A stretch of 64,000 nt of DNA, from positions 532,238 to 596,237 of the forward strand of contig VUYV01000333.1 in the NCBI GenBank assembly GCA_008711295.1, in the 5' to 3' direction. Each line of letters opens with the position of its first letter. Within the stretch, counting starts at the first letter, position 1. Shown here piece after piece: positions 14,101 through 30,069 of this stretch. Position numbers and translations under genes: made by a program. The notes beneath the pieces are model-generated. The model was given only the letters and a program-made list of their open reading frames with translations. It had not been told where the DNA came from and searched no databases. Source of the stretch: Anarhynchus alexandrinus (Eukaryota; Chordata; Aves; Charadriiformes; Charadriidae).

Positions 14101-15791
14101 ATCAGGTGTTCATCCTCCTAAAGACTTCAGAGACAGTGAAGGGATGCAGGGCTCCCTCGGCAGCTCCACAGATGGCCCTCATGCAGATCAACACCATCCC
14201 CGGGGCTAAGCCAGGGCCCCATGTCACCTTCCAGCCCTCCCATCCCAGACAGCAAAATCCCCTGGATGACCCGGACACGCTCTGCACTGAAATGCTTTGC
14301 AGTAACTGTGCACAAAAACCGCTACTACTGGACTTTGAAGACCAGTAAGAATAAGAAGACAATTCAGGATTTGTTTTTATTTCCTCACCATGTTAGTAAT
14401 AATCCTTTAGATTGTTAGGTTTTGCTCAATATACTGTGGGCATATTTAAGCAAACACATGAACCTAGGCCTAACTTCATGCTCCTAATATATGCAAGTAC
14501 CAGCACCCCTTAAAAACAGATTTTCAGTCTTATTAGGAAAATTCCTATAAACTAGTAATCAACTTTGCCTTTTATGCACGCTGTTTTCTCTGCAGCCCTT
14601 TCTGCACAGCTTTTGTAACAGAATTTGGACCTGGACCTTCAGGTTTTTGCGGGAACCTGTGTTTTGCCAACTACAGATTCTGAGTCAAGTCTGATCTGCC
14701 CACATCTTCCATAGCTTTTTTATCCTTTCTCACAAACTGACTATTGTTACCACCTCAATGTGATTTTGCCACTGGTTTCGAAGGAAGCTTAAGGGACATT
14801 TGTATACGTGAGAGATGACATACTTGTCTCCCCTTTTCTTGTGTTGATATAGAGCAACGACCAACCCCATACCCTGAATATGATCAATAGCTTCAGGAAA
14901 AAAGAAAAAATTAAAGTTTGGCAAGCATTGCTTACCCATTTCAAGATGAGAAAGGCAACCATATTACATACGTACCTAAAATATCACAGGTAGTATTATG
15001 CTGTCTTTTGCACCAATACACGGGTATGCATGAACTGCTACTAAACCAGAAAGCCCACTTTTCCCAGGTGTCTGATGACAAATACAGCAAAGAGAATCAA
15101 AACCAGAATGTCTGAATTGTTCAGCATTCTTTCACTTTCAAGTAGCTAAAAATCAATATTTTGTTACATGCTACCTGTTCATACTGTATATATACACCTC
15201 CTCCAGTGTATAGCAAGCCTGAGTAGGACTTTCCCACACTATAATTCCCCCTCTATTATAACAGATAAATATTTTATTCCATGTAGCAACCTTGGCTATT
15301 TAAGGAACTTTCAACAATACTGTCTCAAAATGCGACTGCCTTAATTTCAACCTTTGAATCCATCTTTAGTCCCATAAAGGGACACTATGTCCTTAATTTG
15401 TGTACAGATTTATGAGACGATAAATCCATACCAGCCCATACAGAGTAGTGCAGCATGTGCTCCTTCTCCTGCCTGGCAGGTCCATCGCCCGTGCCTTAGT
15501 CTCACGACCCCCAAAACACCCCAAAATTACAGAAGGAAGAGGCGCGGATTATTAAGCAAATCACTGTAAAAACTCCTCACCACTTACCCCATTCTTATCA
15601 AAAGCTCTGAACATGTTTTCAATGTACTCTGCTGCTTCACGGTTATCCTGGACCCCAAAGAACCTCTTGAACTCGTGCATGAAGAGAGTCCCACTGGGAC
15701 ATTCAACCACAAACTTCTTATACCATTCCTGCAATTCGGCAACATCAATCTCAGCTTGCTCCCCTTCAGCGTTGGTGAACTGCTGTCCCAT
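11121..15791 (-). CDS. GUCA1B: GUCA1B, guanylate cyclase activator 1B (GCAP2), complete
   Basis: Photoreceptor calcium sensor that regulates retinal guanylate cyclases, paralogue of GUCA1A. Four coding exons in transcript order: 15791-15588, 13561-13412, 11996-11882 and 11248-11121 (phases 0, 0, 1), 198 residues. The protein starts MGQQF, with the N-terminal Gly used for myristoylation. EF-hand 1 is the degenerate Cys-Pro-Ser-Gly type that cannot bind calcium. EF-hands 2 ([12 protein letters not shown]), 3 ([12 protein letters not shown]) and 4 (DENGDGQLSLDE) look intact. The C-terminus is [16 protein letters not shown], characteristic of GCAP2. Exon 2 is exactly 150 bases, as in GUCA1A, and splits the protein at the same place, supporting an ancient tandem origin. 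Donors are GTAAG-type. Start codon chosen by the myristoylation motif and family length. Confidence 0.96.
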
Positions 15792-18700
15792 TTCACTCCG
15801 TAAAGCAAGATTAAAAGGAGAAGAGACAAAAGGAAAACCCTGCCAGAGTCCTTTGCTTGTATTGTCCTTTTATCACCTTTAGTTGCTTTTTCTGTGATCT
15901 TTTTTTGTTGCTGTCTTGTGCCTTTATTTGATGTTAATATTGCATCTTGCTATTTCACCCTCTGGTTTTGTTTTACTTTCTTCTTCCTTTTTCTTTCCTA
16001 TGGTTTTCACCACCACAGTTTTGCGTGCTCGCTGGGTGATGGCAGAGCTGCTTCTCTGCATTAGGGCAGTGTAGCATGTGGCATCAGGGATGTATAAAAA
16101 TAACTAAGATCATTAGGAGATTCCCACCTATGAGTCAGAAAGACCTTCAGATGTTCTAAGCTGTGCCCTATTTAGGACCAGACTCCAGAAGCTTAGGGTC
16201 CTTCTGCACATTAATACCTTTGTGTCAAAAAATTTGGGAGCTGAGGTTCCCTTTACATGACATACAACCCCACTTACTTTACTGTAGTTTTTCTAGGAAA
16301 AAAGGATTGTAAGTCAACTTTCCTTACATTAGTTTTTCAATACTGACCTACATTACCTGCTTGTGGGGGATCCTCAATGTTTCAGTGAAATGGCATCAAA
16401 ACAAACAACAATTACAGAAAACAAATCCTGAAAAAATAAGCACATACAACTGACACCAGTCACATGAAAAAACTGCTAATACATAAAGTTAATTGGACAC
16501 CTAGTATAGGTTTTATTCCATACAACCTGATGAAAAAACTAGCAAATGCACATAGATACAAGTGTGCATATTGCTCTCATTTTCATAATTCATTCTTAAA
16601 ACTCAGAGTTAAAAAAAAAACAGGATCATTTTATTTCCTGTGTTGTAAAGGATTGAGTTACCCTTGCTCTCCTTATTTCCCTTCCTGCTTTTGTGCCTTC
16701 ATCCATAGAAATGCTCCTCCTGCTTACCCTCACCCCTGAACATCGCTCACCACTCTGTTCCACAGCCGTACCCACCCACCTCCCACCAGGGCCAAACCCT
16801 TCCCCCCCCAGAGCCACCACACTCCTCTTTCCTCTATTTCTTGCAGCCACAAGCTTTTATCCGTATCATACCCGGTGTTCTGAATCCACCCATTAGCTGT
16901 GTCAGCTCCAGAGAAATGACCTGTAGCTATAAAAGTGTCTGAGCCAGCCTGATACCCATTTCGGATTCTTCTTTTAAGAGGATTGGGGCAGCATTGATAG
17001 GAAACAGTAGACTCCTCATTATAATGTTAAGGCCTAGAAGGATTTAAGCTGCTCCCTTTTTTTAAGCTTTTTTTTTTTTTAATTGGTTTGGAAAGGAGCG
17101 TTTGTCACATGGGAAAACAGTTCAGAATCAGTCTAAAATTTGATACTGCAGAACAGTGAAGTAATTCTTATTCCACTGTAAGAATAAGGCTTGCTTGGAA
17201 TGTGCTCACACCTTAAGTAACCCATCAGTGGTATTGCATGTGCATGTATATGTGCATACTGGAACAAATGTGCAGGAGTATGGCATAGCTTTGCAGCTCT
17301 GTACGTGAGGATGCTCAGGCAATGCATGGTTTCACTTAAGAGTCTTTATCCCAAAGAGGATCTGGGCAGTACAGCCCAAGTTTGGAGATGGATGGGAAGG
17401 ACCGGAGGTGTTGCCAGAAAGGTTAAGGCTGCTCTCTTTCGATGAAAAGGTATATTTTTATCTAATAATGTAGAGGAATCCTGCTTGTCTATATTTGTGC
17501 TGAGAAGAATGCAACAGAATTAAAAAACCCAATCTGTCCTTTTGCAAATGCTTCAGCCCCTGACTCTCAGATCACTTGTCTGCAGCGGAGAGGTGTTAAG
17601 GTCTGGCTCGTCAAAAAAAGCTATACTGGATCTGTCCCCCAGCGTTTGCCTCTTAGCTCGATCTACTAGGAAGAAGTCTTTGGCAGCCACGGTCCCTCTG
17701 GCATTCATAAAATAGCTCTGTTGCATTCTCCGTTTCCCCATGCTTTGTTACGCACACCATGTAAAGAAATAGCTTTTTCCCTTTGATGATATTTCTTGAA
17801 TTGTCTTGGCTAATATCTGGCAAGGGCATGGGTTCTCTCTGGGTGACAAACAGCTTTCGAGAAGTAGAGGTGCTGCTGCTGGGACGGGCTGGGGAGGGCT
17901 CAGGGCGCCTTCTCCTGCCGCACCACCGGGCTGTTCTGCGCGCGGGGGTGAAGTCTCCTCCATTTTGTGCTGCGCTCCTGCGCCGGGGCTGCGTGTGGAA
18001 TGCGAGCGCTGAGAGCACCCAGCAAGACTCCACATGCCCAGGACGTTGTCTTGCCTCATTGCATAATTTTGTTTTGCCTTATGGGAACTTGGTGATCTGT
18101 TCCCAGGAGAGAAAATGGTTCCCCTTTGTTTTGATGACTACAATCTTTTCCAGCTAGGAACAAAGGACTGCGAGAGACGTGGCTTACACAGCCCAGCCGG
18201 TGCTATTGCAGGTATCATGGCTCACAATCGTGTTGATAAACGTACTGATGTTAATTGGGCACTGAAATAAATTAAATCCCATAGCTCCTGGTATGAAAAT
18301 TCCTCTGCATATAGTCTCTCTGCCCGAAGTGTGTGCTCTGCAGACGGTACTGACAGAGCTGCTGTCCCTCAGCCAGCAGAACGTCACTTTATGAAGTACA
18401 GTTTATCAGCTGAAGGATTTCTTCATTTGATTTGAAAAAAAGGTGCAGGTAGAGGTAAATGTAAGCAGAGAGAACTAAAAAGAAAAAGAATGATTTCTAG
18501 AAAACATTACAGTAAAGAGGTTGGTGCTATTTGGCTGCCTGAAGGGCTAGGATCGATGCTTTATGTATTATGTCAGAGTGAGCACTACGGATGATTAGTT
18601 GCAAACAGGTAACATCTGATTACATGTCCTGCCTAATGAGCTATGCCTACATTATCACCTATACAGCTCAAAAGCTGCGGAGTTTCCCAGCCACGAGCAT

Positions 18701-19979
18701 GGAAAAAGGCAGCTTATTTCCCGTCAATTCACTAACACGACGTGCTGCCACACGCTTCAGCAGAGGCTGGTAGAAACTCAAGGGGAAAAAAAAAAAAAAG
18801 CAAAACCAACAGCAAAACCAACAAACGCTGCAGAGGCCTGGGAAGACTCATTTGTTTGGCATCTGCGTTACCGCTCGGCGAAGGCGGCAGCAGAGGCTGT
18901 ACCGCAGGGCGCAGGCACAGCTACCAGCTGTGAGAGGACCACCTTCAATGAAACTTGGAGGCAAGATGAGATCCTTCACCCAGGCGGGAGCTGCCCTTGC
19001 CTACTTGTTTTGCCACATTGCTCCGTTATTTCAAATACTCCAGCCCTGCCCTGCGACCCCCCTGAGGGGTCGGGCAATCCAGAGTGTCCTTGCAGAGGGC
19101 CTACAAAGGGCAAAGCTCTGCCGAGGGTGGCTCCCAGTCCTCTGCTGTGGACAGCCGGGGCGGGTGAGTGGCGGCATCACCGTCTGGGTCTGCTTCCAAA
19201 GCTGCCCAAGCATCAGACCGCAAAGGGAAGCAGTCCTGAAGCATCCTTAAATTTGCCTGTTGCCAGGCAGGACGGACACGTAGACGGGAGGAATGCAGGG
19301 TGGATGAACGGCAGCTTTTGTGCTGTCAGGTTTGAGGAGAGATCAAAGATCCCTCCTGCTTTGGCTGGGAGGTCACCCGATGTCTCTGTGGATCTCTTCC
19401 CAGTCGCTCACCAAATTGGCCATACCCTTGCACATTTTTATACAGCAGGAATAACAACACGGTAGGAGGTGGTATTACAGGAGCAGCTGTCCCTTGTTTG
19501 CCTATCAAAAATAGTCAGGTACACCAAACCCATCTGAAATCCCCCACTGCAGTGCTATCCCACAAAGAAACCCCACTAACCTTCCAGTGTCACCTATTGT
19601 CTTTTACTTATTGTCAGGAAGATTTTATTATGTGCTGACAAACTCCCGCTAAATGTTACCTCGGAGTGGCTACACTTCAGTGATGAATAACGCCTGGAAC
19701 GTTTATCTCGCAAGGCAAATTTCCCGAGAAAAATGCAGAATTACATTTTCTCTGTGTGAGAACATTTTAAAAATTTTGCATAGTTCCAAAGTCTTGGCAT
19801 AGGATCGCGCTTTGGATGCGGGTCAGCCTTTCCAGCATCAGGATTCAGCACTCTCCGTAGCGTTCGTGATGGGAAGGAGAAGGGAAATTCCCACTGTTTT
19901 TTTCTGCTTCGTTGAAACCGAATAGCGAAGTGTTGTGTGATCTCCTGAAACCAAGATTCACCACTGAGTCACGGTTCTC
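15792..19979. other. Intergenic stretch upstream of GUCA1B and of the IRF6 CpG island
   Basis: No known gene. It should contain the GUCA1B promoter, just above 15791, but no clear TATA or photoreceptor element was assigned. A locally GC-rich patch at about 17870-18010 carries overlapping minus-strand open frames discussed as a finding. Poly-A or poly-T runs occur near 16610, 17070 and 18790. Confidence 0.5.
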
Positions 19980-20790
19980 CACCTACGAGGAAAAGCAATG
20001 AAAGGGGCGGCCGGCCGAGCCGGCGGGGGGAGGCTCGGCCGGGCCGGGGGGGAGATGCCGCCGAGCGCCCTCGCAGCCCCCGGTAGGTGCCGGCGGGGAG
20101 GGAGGGGATGGACATTTTCACGCTTTTCAGAGAAAACTTGCGTGCCCGTGGCTTTGCGTTAATCCTGCCTGACTTTTCTCGGTGCGGATCGGCTGGGCCA
20201 GGTGCGCTTCGAGCCGCGAAAAAAACCCCCAGGAACTTGCTGTTTTCTTTCCTAAATATTCCATTAAAAAGAAAAAAAGAGACGTGGTAAGATGACGGAG
20301 GCGCTTCCCCGGGAGACCATGGAGGGGAGAGGGGGGACACGGGGCAGGGGAACACGGCGCGGACCCCCCCTCCCTGGGGCGGGGGGACACGGCGCGGACC
20401 CCCGTCCCGTGGACGNCCCCGCGGGCGCGGAGCCGCCCCCCCGCCCGCCGGAGGGGTAAGTTGCGCGGGGCCGAGGGGGTCGCGGGGGGATCGCGGGGCC
20501 CGGTGGGAGCGGCCCTCCGCGCCCCGTGGATCCGCCTCGCGGGACCGCGGCGCGCCTTTCGCGAAGCCCCGTTCCGCCCGGGGCTGCTCGGCGCCGCCGC
20601 GGCGTGGCGGAGCGGGGTCCGGAGTTCGGTTTGAATTGGCAAACGGGCGGTGCGGCTGCGCGGGGGACCCGCGGGTGGGTGGCCGTGGGCAGGTTGGCGG
20701 CTCCGGGCCGGAGTCCCGGTGCGGGCTGGAGCGGGAGGCGGCGGTGCGGGGAGGGGGGTGGGGGGGTCGTGGTCCGAAAGCAGCCGGGAG
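19980..20790 (+). promoter_or_regulatory. CpG island, probable IRF6 promoter with non-coding first exon
   Basis: A dense CpG-rich block begins sharply near 19980 and fades after about 20790. The first IRF6 coding exon has an acceptor immediately before its start codon, so IRF6 must have at least one upstream non-coding exon, and this island is the only promoter-like sequence between GUCA1B and IRF6. A strong splice donor (GGGGTAAGTT, GT at 20456-20457) could end that exon. Another candidate donor lies near 20286. One ambiguous base occurs at 20416. Assignment to IRF6 is inferred from position and orientation. Confidence 0.6.
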
Positions 20791-21851
20791 GGTAAAACCC
20801 GCTGAAAATGTCTGTTTATTGCTCCCTCGCCCATCGCTGGCGGCTGGGGCTGTACTAGCCCCGGGCTACGGCTTTCAAGTTGGTGTAAACCAGGGCCTAC
20901 AGTCAGGGCAAGGGTAATATTGCCCCCCCCGCCCCTTTCACCGACAGCTGGTTTTGGATCAAAGCCGTTCCCACCCTGAGAACCCAAATTATCTGTAAGA
21001 ACTCGCGCCCCTTCCAACCTCACGGGCTGTCCCGGGGTGGCAGAGGGCTGCGGGCATCAGGTTGGGACGTGGGGTCCGTGAATCGTAGGAGTTAATTGTG
21101 CTCAAGGTGTGTTGCTCGCCCTGCACGGGTGGCTGTGAGAAAAGTGATGTTCGCATCTCTGAAAGGTGGGAGCTACAGGTTCCTGGTGTAGCGAGGTGAT
21201 TATGGGTCGGACACTCAGATGGAAATTCAGCGTGTTTCTCTGTGGGAACACTAGTGTTAAGGGTTGAGCTGCTTACCTTTGGAAAAAAAAATACAAATCC
21301 ACTTAGTACAGGATAATGTAATCAAACAAAGGTAGGGTCTGTGGAATGAGGTCTGTGGTATCACTGTGATGGACCCAGAGAAGACCCCTTCTTCAGAGGC
21401 TTCGTGATGGGGTGGAGCGGGAGCACTGAATGCGTTTGTGTGCGCAGGCAGAGAGCGAAAGCATCTGTGCAGCGAGGCTGAGACAGGCTTCGGGTCGCGT
21501 TTTCCTGGTGTGCTGTGTGTCGTTACGCTGGCTGGCAACATGCCGCAGCCCTGAGAGCCACCGCACTTAACCAGGGCTGTCCCTGGCCTTGGTCACTCGT
21601 CTGCATCCATTGGGGAAGTGGCTGCAGGATGTCTGCCCGTTCCTGAGTTTGCCTGAGTTGTTCCTCTTGGGGCGAACATCTCCCCTCCAAGGAAAATATA
21701 TGACTTAATAATAATTGGGGTACAGGGAATAATTACATCACTGACCAGAGATGCGTTAGCAGCACAGGGATGTGCTAATTACCCCCCGCACCAGCCAGTT
21801 TGAGTGGTAATATAGCAAACTGGAGGATTCCAGTTTCCAGGATTCCTCCAC

Positions 21852-22276
21852 TCTGAGGGCTGGAGCCCCTCTGCTGGGAGGACAGGCTGAGAGAGTTGGG
21901 AGTGTTCCGCCTGGAGAAGAGAAGGCTCCGGGGAGACCTTAGAGCCCCTTCCAGTGCCTAAAGGGGCTCCAGGAAAGCTTGGTGGGGGGAACTCTTGATC
22001 CAGGAGGGATGCGATGGGATGAGGGGGAACGGTTTTACACTGGCAGAGAGGAGGTTTAGATGAGATATTAGGAAGAACTTCTTCCCTGTGAGGGTGGTGA
22101 GCCCCTGGCGCAGGTTGCCCCGAGAAGCTGTGGCTGCCCCATCCCTGGAGGTGTTCAAGGCCAGGTTGGACGGGGCTTGGAGCAACCTGGGCTGGTGGGA
22201 GGTGTCCCTGCCCAGGGCAGGGGGGTGGACTGGATGGCCTTTAAAGGTCCCTTCAACCCAAAGTATTCTATGATTC
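21852..22276 (+). mobile_element. CR1 LINE fragment in the IRF6 upstream intron
   Basis: Typical CR1 3' half: 'gagagagttgggagtgttc', 'gctccggggagaccttaga', 'ttaggaagaacttcttccc', 'caaggccaggttggacggg', 'gactggatggcctttaaag' and the diagnostic 3' end 'attctatgattc'. Same strand as IRF6. It closely resembles the copy at 51957-52540 in the opposite orientation. Confidence 0.9.
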
Positions 22277-24359
22277 CTGGGTACGTGCACCAAGGAGTAT
22301 TGAGTGAGGGCCAAGCCTCCCTTGGCAAATCCAGTTAACAGTGTGAGGACGTTCCTCGAGCTCACCCTTGCAGCCCCTCCGTGGGAGCAGCCTCTGGCAT
22401 TAGTGGACCCCACTGGATCGAAGTTGAAGGTTGTGAGAGGCTGACTCACCGTCTGAGCCCAGCAATGGGATTCAAGTTGATTTGCTCTCGGTTATTGTGT
22501 CAACAAGTCATTGGTGATAAAAGGTTATAAAGCATTGTAATGTCGCGTATTGACAGACGCTGTCTGTGATCCGAGGGACAATTCAAACCTCATTCGGCAG
22601 TGCCAGCACACCCTCCATGTGACCGAATTCATGTTGTTTGAGAGAGGCATGAATTTTTCTCCCTGGTATGTGGGTTTGAACTTGCTCTTGCAAATGCGTG
22701 TGTACTCAGTGTATGTTATTAGATGTAGAGGGGACTGCTTGTAGTAAAGTGAAGTGTAAAAGATTGTAGAAACAAGCTTTAGTGAGGATTTCTTTGTTAC
22801 AGTGAGAAGTCACTGGTTTTTCCCTTGCAAGGGAAATCGATACCTGGTTTTGGTCTCAATTCTAAGTGCAGGATTAACTTGGACTTTGTGTCTTTGCAAA
22901 CACACTACTGAAACTTTAATTCTGGTAGGATTTTCGACCTGGATAACCAATACAGCAGTTTCAGAAGCACAAAAATGGTTTTGATGATTGTTTTCTGATC
23001 CTTTGCAGCTCCTGGGAAGCAGTCTGCTAACGTCCCCAGGTCCTTGACGAAGCGCATTTTCAAACTATTACTTAAGATCATTTGCAATTGAATCTGAACA
23101 TTTTCTTTGCTTAACAGATAAAATAAATTGTGTTCAGATGAATTTTGTGTGAACACTTGCATCCAAATGGAATCTGCAGGTATTTGAACAAATAAAACCT
23201 GTTCCTAGACTAGTTCTTGGATAGGATTTTTGAATCTCCTCTGTCTCTGCTACTAGGCACATTTTGCAACTCCTGCAGCAGTATGTCAGCTTATGACAAA
23301 GGTTTTACTTATCCTGTAGCAGCTTTATTAATGGGAATATTTGTCATTTTTCACCTCTGTTTCAAGATTTACAAACGAATATGGGAGACAGACCTTCTAA
23401 GCACATGTGTAACATAAAAGTCCCCTCCCAAAATCTAAAGATACCAAGTGCTGTCTCTTCCTGCAGAGGGACACTTGTTAGTTTTGTTTGTTTGGCTTTG
23501 TATCTGTTCTGCACAAGAAAAATACTGTTTGTTGGTTGGTTGCACATGTAGTAGCAACACAGGGCTACTTAAACAACAACAGATTTGATCAGTTAACTGC
23601 AGCATTGTTTTTTTTTTTTTTAAACTAAACATTAAGTCAACATCACTTGATTTTTAGCAGGAGCGCAGGCAGACTTGCAGTTCATGTCCTTCTGGATAAA
23701 CATCCTGGTTATTACAGGTCAGTGATGTTTGCGAATGATTATACTGCACTCAGAGCATTCATGAAAAAGCCATGAAATGACTTTCAGAGGGACGTCTGTC
23801 TCCGGTAAAACGGTCCTGTTCGCTTCAGCCTGAGCCTTCCACCTTTACCTCAACCAGGGCAAAAGCCTCTGATTCGGCATGAGTTAGTTTTTCTCCTCCT
23901 GGATGCCCGTCTGACACGGCTGAGGAAGAGCTAGGTTGGACAGGCCCCTTCGCTATGGCGTACGTGGAGGCTTTTGAAATTCTGCTGCCTGTTCTTGCTG
24001 TGGCTTGTTTGTGGCTTTATCTCCTGCGCAGCGTTTACAGCCGGGTTTGATTGGGGCTCGCCTTCTGTGCACTCAGTTAACACAAATAACGCGCCGTCTC
24101 TGCTTACTGGAATATTTAATAGTAAATTGTTGTTCTTGTAACAATTATGGTCCCCGCTTCATGATGCGTCTGTAACTCCTCCTGGCAGAAGGGTCACCTG
24201 GCTGAATCTGAATTAGTGGTGTCAATGTGCAGTAACATAACAAACAATAGCAGTAACACTGCATAGGGTCCTTTCTCATCAAATTAACATTTTTTGTAAA
24301 GCGTATGAGTCTCAACTAACCTTTAGCAGTTGGTCTACTATTATCCCTCTCTTTTGTAG
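22277..24359 (+). other. Probable IRF6 5' intron, remaining part
   Basis: AT-rich, no coding exon or repeat recognised apart from a poly-T run near 23610. It ends in a pyrimidine-rich tract with AG at 24358-24359, three bases before the IRF6 start codon. Confidence 0.5.
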
Positions 24360-24362
24360 ACA

Positions 24363-28159
<3,797 letters not shown>

Positions 28160-28240
28160 CAGACCCTTTGCTCTGCCCCGTGGCCTCTCATCTTGTACAT
28201 ACAGAAGAGTATTTCTTAACGAGTGCCTTGCCTAGATCTG

Positions 28241-28246
28241 AATAAA
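28241..28246 (+). terminator. Proximal polyadenylation signal of IRF6
   Basis: Canonical AATAAA 82 bases after the IRF6 stop. A second candidate, ATTAAA at 28474-28479, would give a 3' UTR of about 340 bases. Both lie before the C1orf74 CpG island. Confidence 0.5.
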
Positions 28247-28689
28247 ATCTGTAAATCTGGTCCTCTGATTCAGTTGCAGCAGTCTATGGTGCTTTTGAGT
28301 TGGAAGTGTTTAAAACAGAGGGAATTACAGGAATACCTCTAGCTCCTTCCCTGTTTTCTGCTGTTTGCTGTATAAATCAGATTTTCAATTCTGTAATATT
28401 TTTTTTTAAATCCACTATTGATACATTGTATATAAATACTTGATCATTAGAGGGGGGAAGTAATCTGTGCTCTATTAAAACCACCTGGAGAATTATCACC
28501 TTGTCTAGCTTTATTGCTCTCTTTAATTGTTCTGTAGCTGCAAGCTGGGAGCCTGGCCCTTCTTCCAGCGTGTTTTTTTTATTTTAGCATGTATGTATCC
28601 ACACGCACAACGTACACACGTATATGTGTAAATTAGACACCTCTGCACGCTCCGGGCAGCCACCTGAAGTGGAAAACACACTCTGAAAG
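28247..28689 (+). other. IRF6 3' flank / possible longer 3' UTR
   Basis: AT-rich sequence with poly-T runs near 28402 and 28574 and the alternative ATTAAA at 28474. No gene seen. Composition changes abruptly to GC-rich at about 28690. Confidence 0.5.
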
Positions 28690-28719
28690 CTGAGGGGAAT
28701 GGCAGCGGCCTTCTACCCG

Positions 28720-28798
28720 CTGAGGCCCGGGCCCGCCCGGGAAGGCCGCTCCGCCCGGGCTCGGGCGGAGCGGCCTTCCCGGGCGGGCCCGGGCTCAG
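28720..28798. repeat. Long GC-rich inverted repeat (33-bp perfect arms, 4-base loop)
   Basis: Left arm 28725-28757 and right arm 28762-28794 are exact reverse complements, separated by only GGCT. Pairing resumes outside (CTGA at 28720-28723 with TCAG at 28795-28798) after one unpaired G. It lies about 140-210 bases before the C1orf74 start codon. The arms include the core GGCGGAGCGGCC. Confidence 0.95.
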
Positions 28799-28805
28799 GC
28801 CTAGA

Positions 28806-28854
28806 CCGGGGCGGAGCGGCTTTTCCAGGCGGGACCCAGCCGCTCCGCCCCCGG
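28806..28854. repeat. Second inverted repeat sharing the same core
   Basis: Left arm 28806-28821 and right arm 28838-28854 are complementary apart from one extra C, with a 16-base loop. Both arms contain the GGCGGAGCGGC core of the larger inverted repeat just upstream, so the two hairpins look related by local duplication. Confidence 0.85.
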
Positions 28855-28933
28855 ATCACCGCCCACGCTAGCGCCGAGGCCGCCCCGGAAGCTTTACGCC
28901 CGGCGGTGGTTTCTACTTCAGCGTACGGCGGCC

Positions 28934-29773
28934 ATGGGCCCGGCGGCCCGGGAGGAGGCGGAGGCCCCGGCGGGCAGCGCCTTGTCGGCGCCGCGGCTGG
29001 TGGCGGCGGCTCGGGAGGAGCTGGGAGCCGGGCGGCGGTGGCGGTTGCCGGCGGCCCGGGCCCTGCAGTTAGCCGGGGAGGTGCTGGCGGTGGCGGCGGG
29101 GCTGAAGCCGGCTCTGCTGTACGACTGCGGCGCGGCGGGCCCCGCCGAGCTGCGGCGGTACCTGGCCCGCTTAATGGAGGCCGGGCTGGCCCTGCGTCGC
29201 TTGCACTTGCTGGGTGTCGAGGGCTCGGCCCTGCTGCTGCACCCGGGGCTGGCCCGGCGGAGGCTGGCGGCCATTCTGCGTGCCCACCCCGCACCCTTCA
29301 TGGACGTCTCAGCGGGGCGGCAGTGCCCGGCTCTCTGCGGGCCAGCAGAGGCCGAGGCCATCAGGGGCCACCTCGCCACCCTCCTTGCCCATCTAGGGGC
29401 CGCCGAGGCCACCACCACTGGCCCTGTGTCTTCCAGCGAGGTTGTCCCCATGGGCTGGAACCTCTGCACCATCGTCGGGGTGCTGCTGGGCTACCCGGCG
29501 GCGTACACCTTTGCCATGGAGGAGGGTGCTGAGAACTGCCTGGGGCTGACGCCGCTGAGGGTGTTCACGGTCCAGGCCTCCTGCCCCAGGATAAGGGACG
29601 GTCTCAGGGTCCAGATCTACTCCTTCAGCATCCCGGAGAGCCTCTGCACAGAGCTGAAGGAGGTGCTGGATGCCTGGTGCGATGAGCTGAAGGAAGCCTT
29701 CAGCGCACAGAGTGACTTTGTAGATCTCCACATTTCAAGTGAGGTGGTGTCTCTTCCAGCAGTTGCTTTGTAA
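28934..29773 (+). CDS. C1orf74: C1orf74 homologue (UPF0739 family), single-exon
   Basis: Uncharacterised conserved vertebrate protein, UPF0739 family; no biochemical role is established to my knowledge. The single open frame gives 279 residues against about 269 in human, and the human coding region is also intronless. The start sits in a good Kozak context (GGCCATGG). Features seen: an Ala/Arg-rich N-terminal half, the internal motif LYDCGAAGP, a conserved-looking middle (MGWNLCTIVGVLLGYPAAYTF cut across residues about 172-192) and a hydrophilic C-terminus. The short hydrophobic stretch around residues 177-190 could be a buried helix or weak membrane segment. Identification rests on overall resemblance and on its position between IRF6 and TRAF3IP3, as in human. 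Orientation matches IRF6. Confidence 0.9.
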   Translation: MGPAAREEAEAPAGSALSAPRLVAAAREELGAGRRWRLPAARALQLAGEVLAVAAGLKPALLYDCGAAGPAELRRYLARLMEAGLALRRLHLLGVEGSALLLHPGLARRRLAAILRAHPAPFMDVSAGRQCPALCGPAEAEAIRGHLATLLAHLGAAEATTTGPVSSSEVVPMGWNLCTIVGVLLGYPAAYTFAMEEGAENCLGLTPLRVFTVQASCPRIRDGLRVQIYSFSIPESLCTELKEVLDAWCDELKEAFSAQSDFVDLHISSEVVSLPAVAL

Positions 29774-30069
29774 AACACAAACTCAAGACTGGTGTATTTC
29801 TCACTTGCATCAGGGACCGAGGCAAGAGATCCAGTTCCCGTGTGCATGGCCCGCTGAGGCTCTCAAGAAGCCCCTGAGCATGAAAGGCTGAATGGTGACG
29901 ATCTCAGGCCCCAGACCACGTAGGGCAGTTGCAAATCAAACACACGTACTTCCCAGAAGACCAGTGTGTGGATGTGTGTGCTCACAGCTGCTCTGCAGCC
30001 GCCGTCTTGACTGCAGAGTGTGCCCTGTAAAGTCAGGGTATATTTATTTACTGCGAACAGCTGAGGATT

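Larger units (their letters stand above)
28690..29560 (+). promoter_or_regulatory. CpG island covering promoter and 5' coding part of C1orf74
   Basis: Strongly CpG-rich from about 28690 into the first two-thirds of the C1orf74 coding exon. It contains two adjacent inverted repeats just upstream of the start codon. The dense CpG content also creates long open frames on the other strand and in other frames, which I regard as shadows. Confidence 0.7.

Noticed and set aside
20127..21023. 298-codon minus-strand open frame in the CpG island
   Set aside because: It spans an ambiguous base and is Pro/Arg/Ala-rich in every frame, as expected of a CpG island. No domain recognised.
21958..22449. 163-codon minus-strand open frame, and similarly the 226-codon frame at 51992-52672
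   Set aside because: Both are antisense to CR1 elements and resemble each other only because the repeats are related.
28713..29532. Long open frames of 193 and 184 codons on the minus strand and 277 codons on the plus strand overlapping C1orf74
   Set aside because: They are compositional shadows of a CpG-rich coding exon; only the 28934 frame resembles a known protein.
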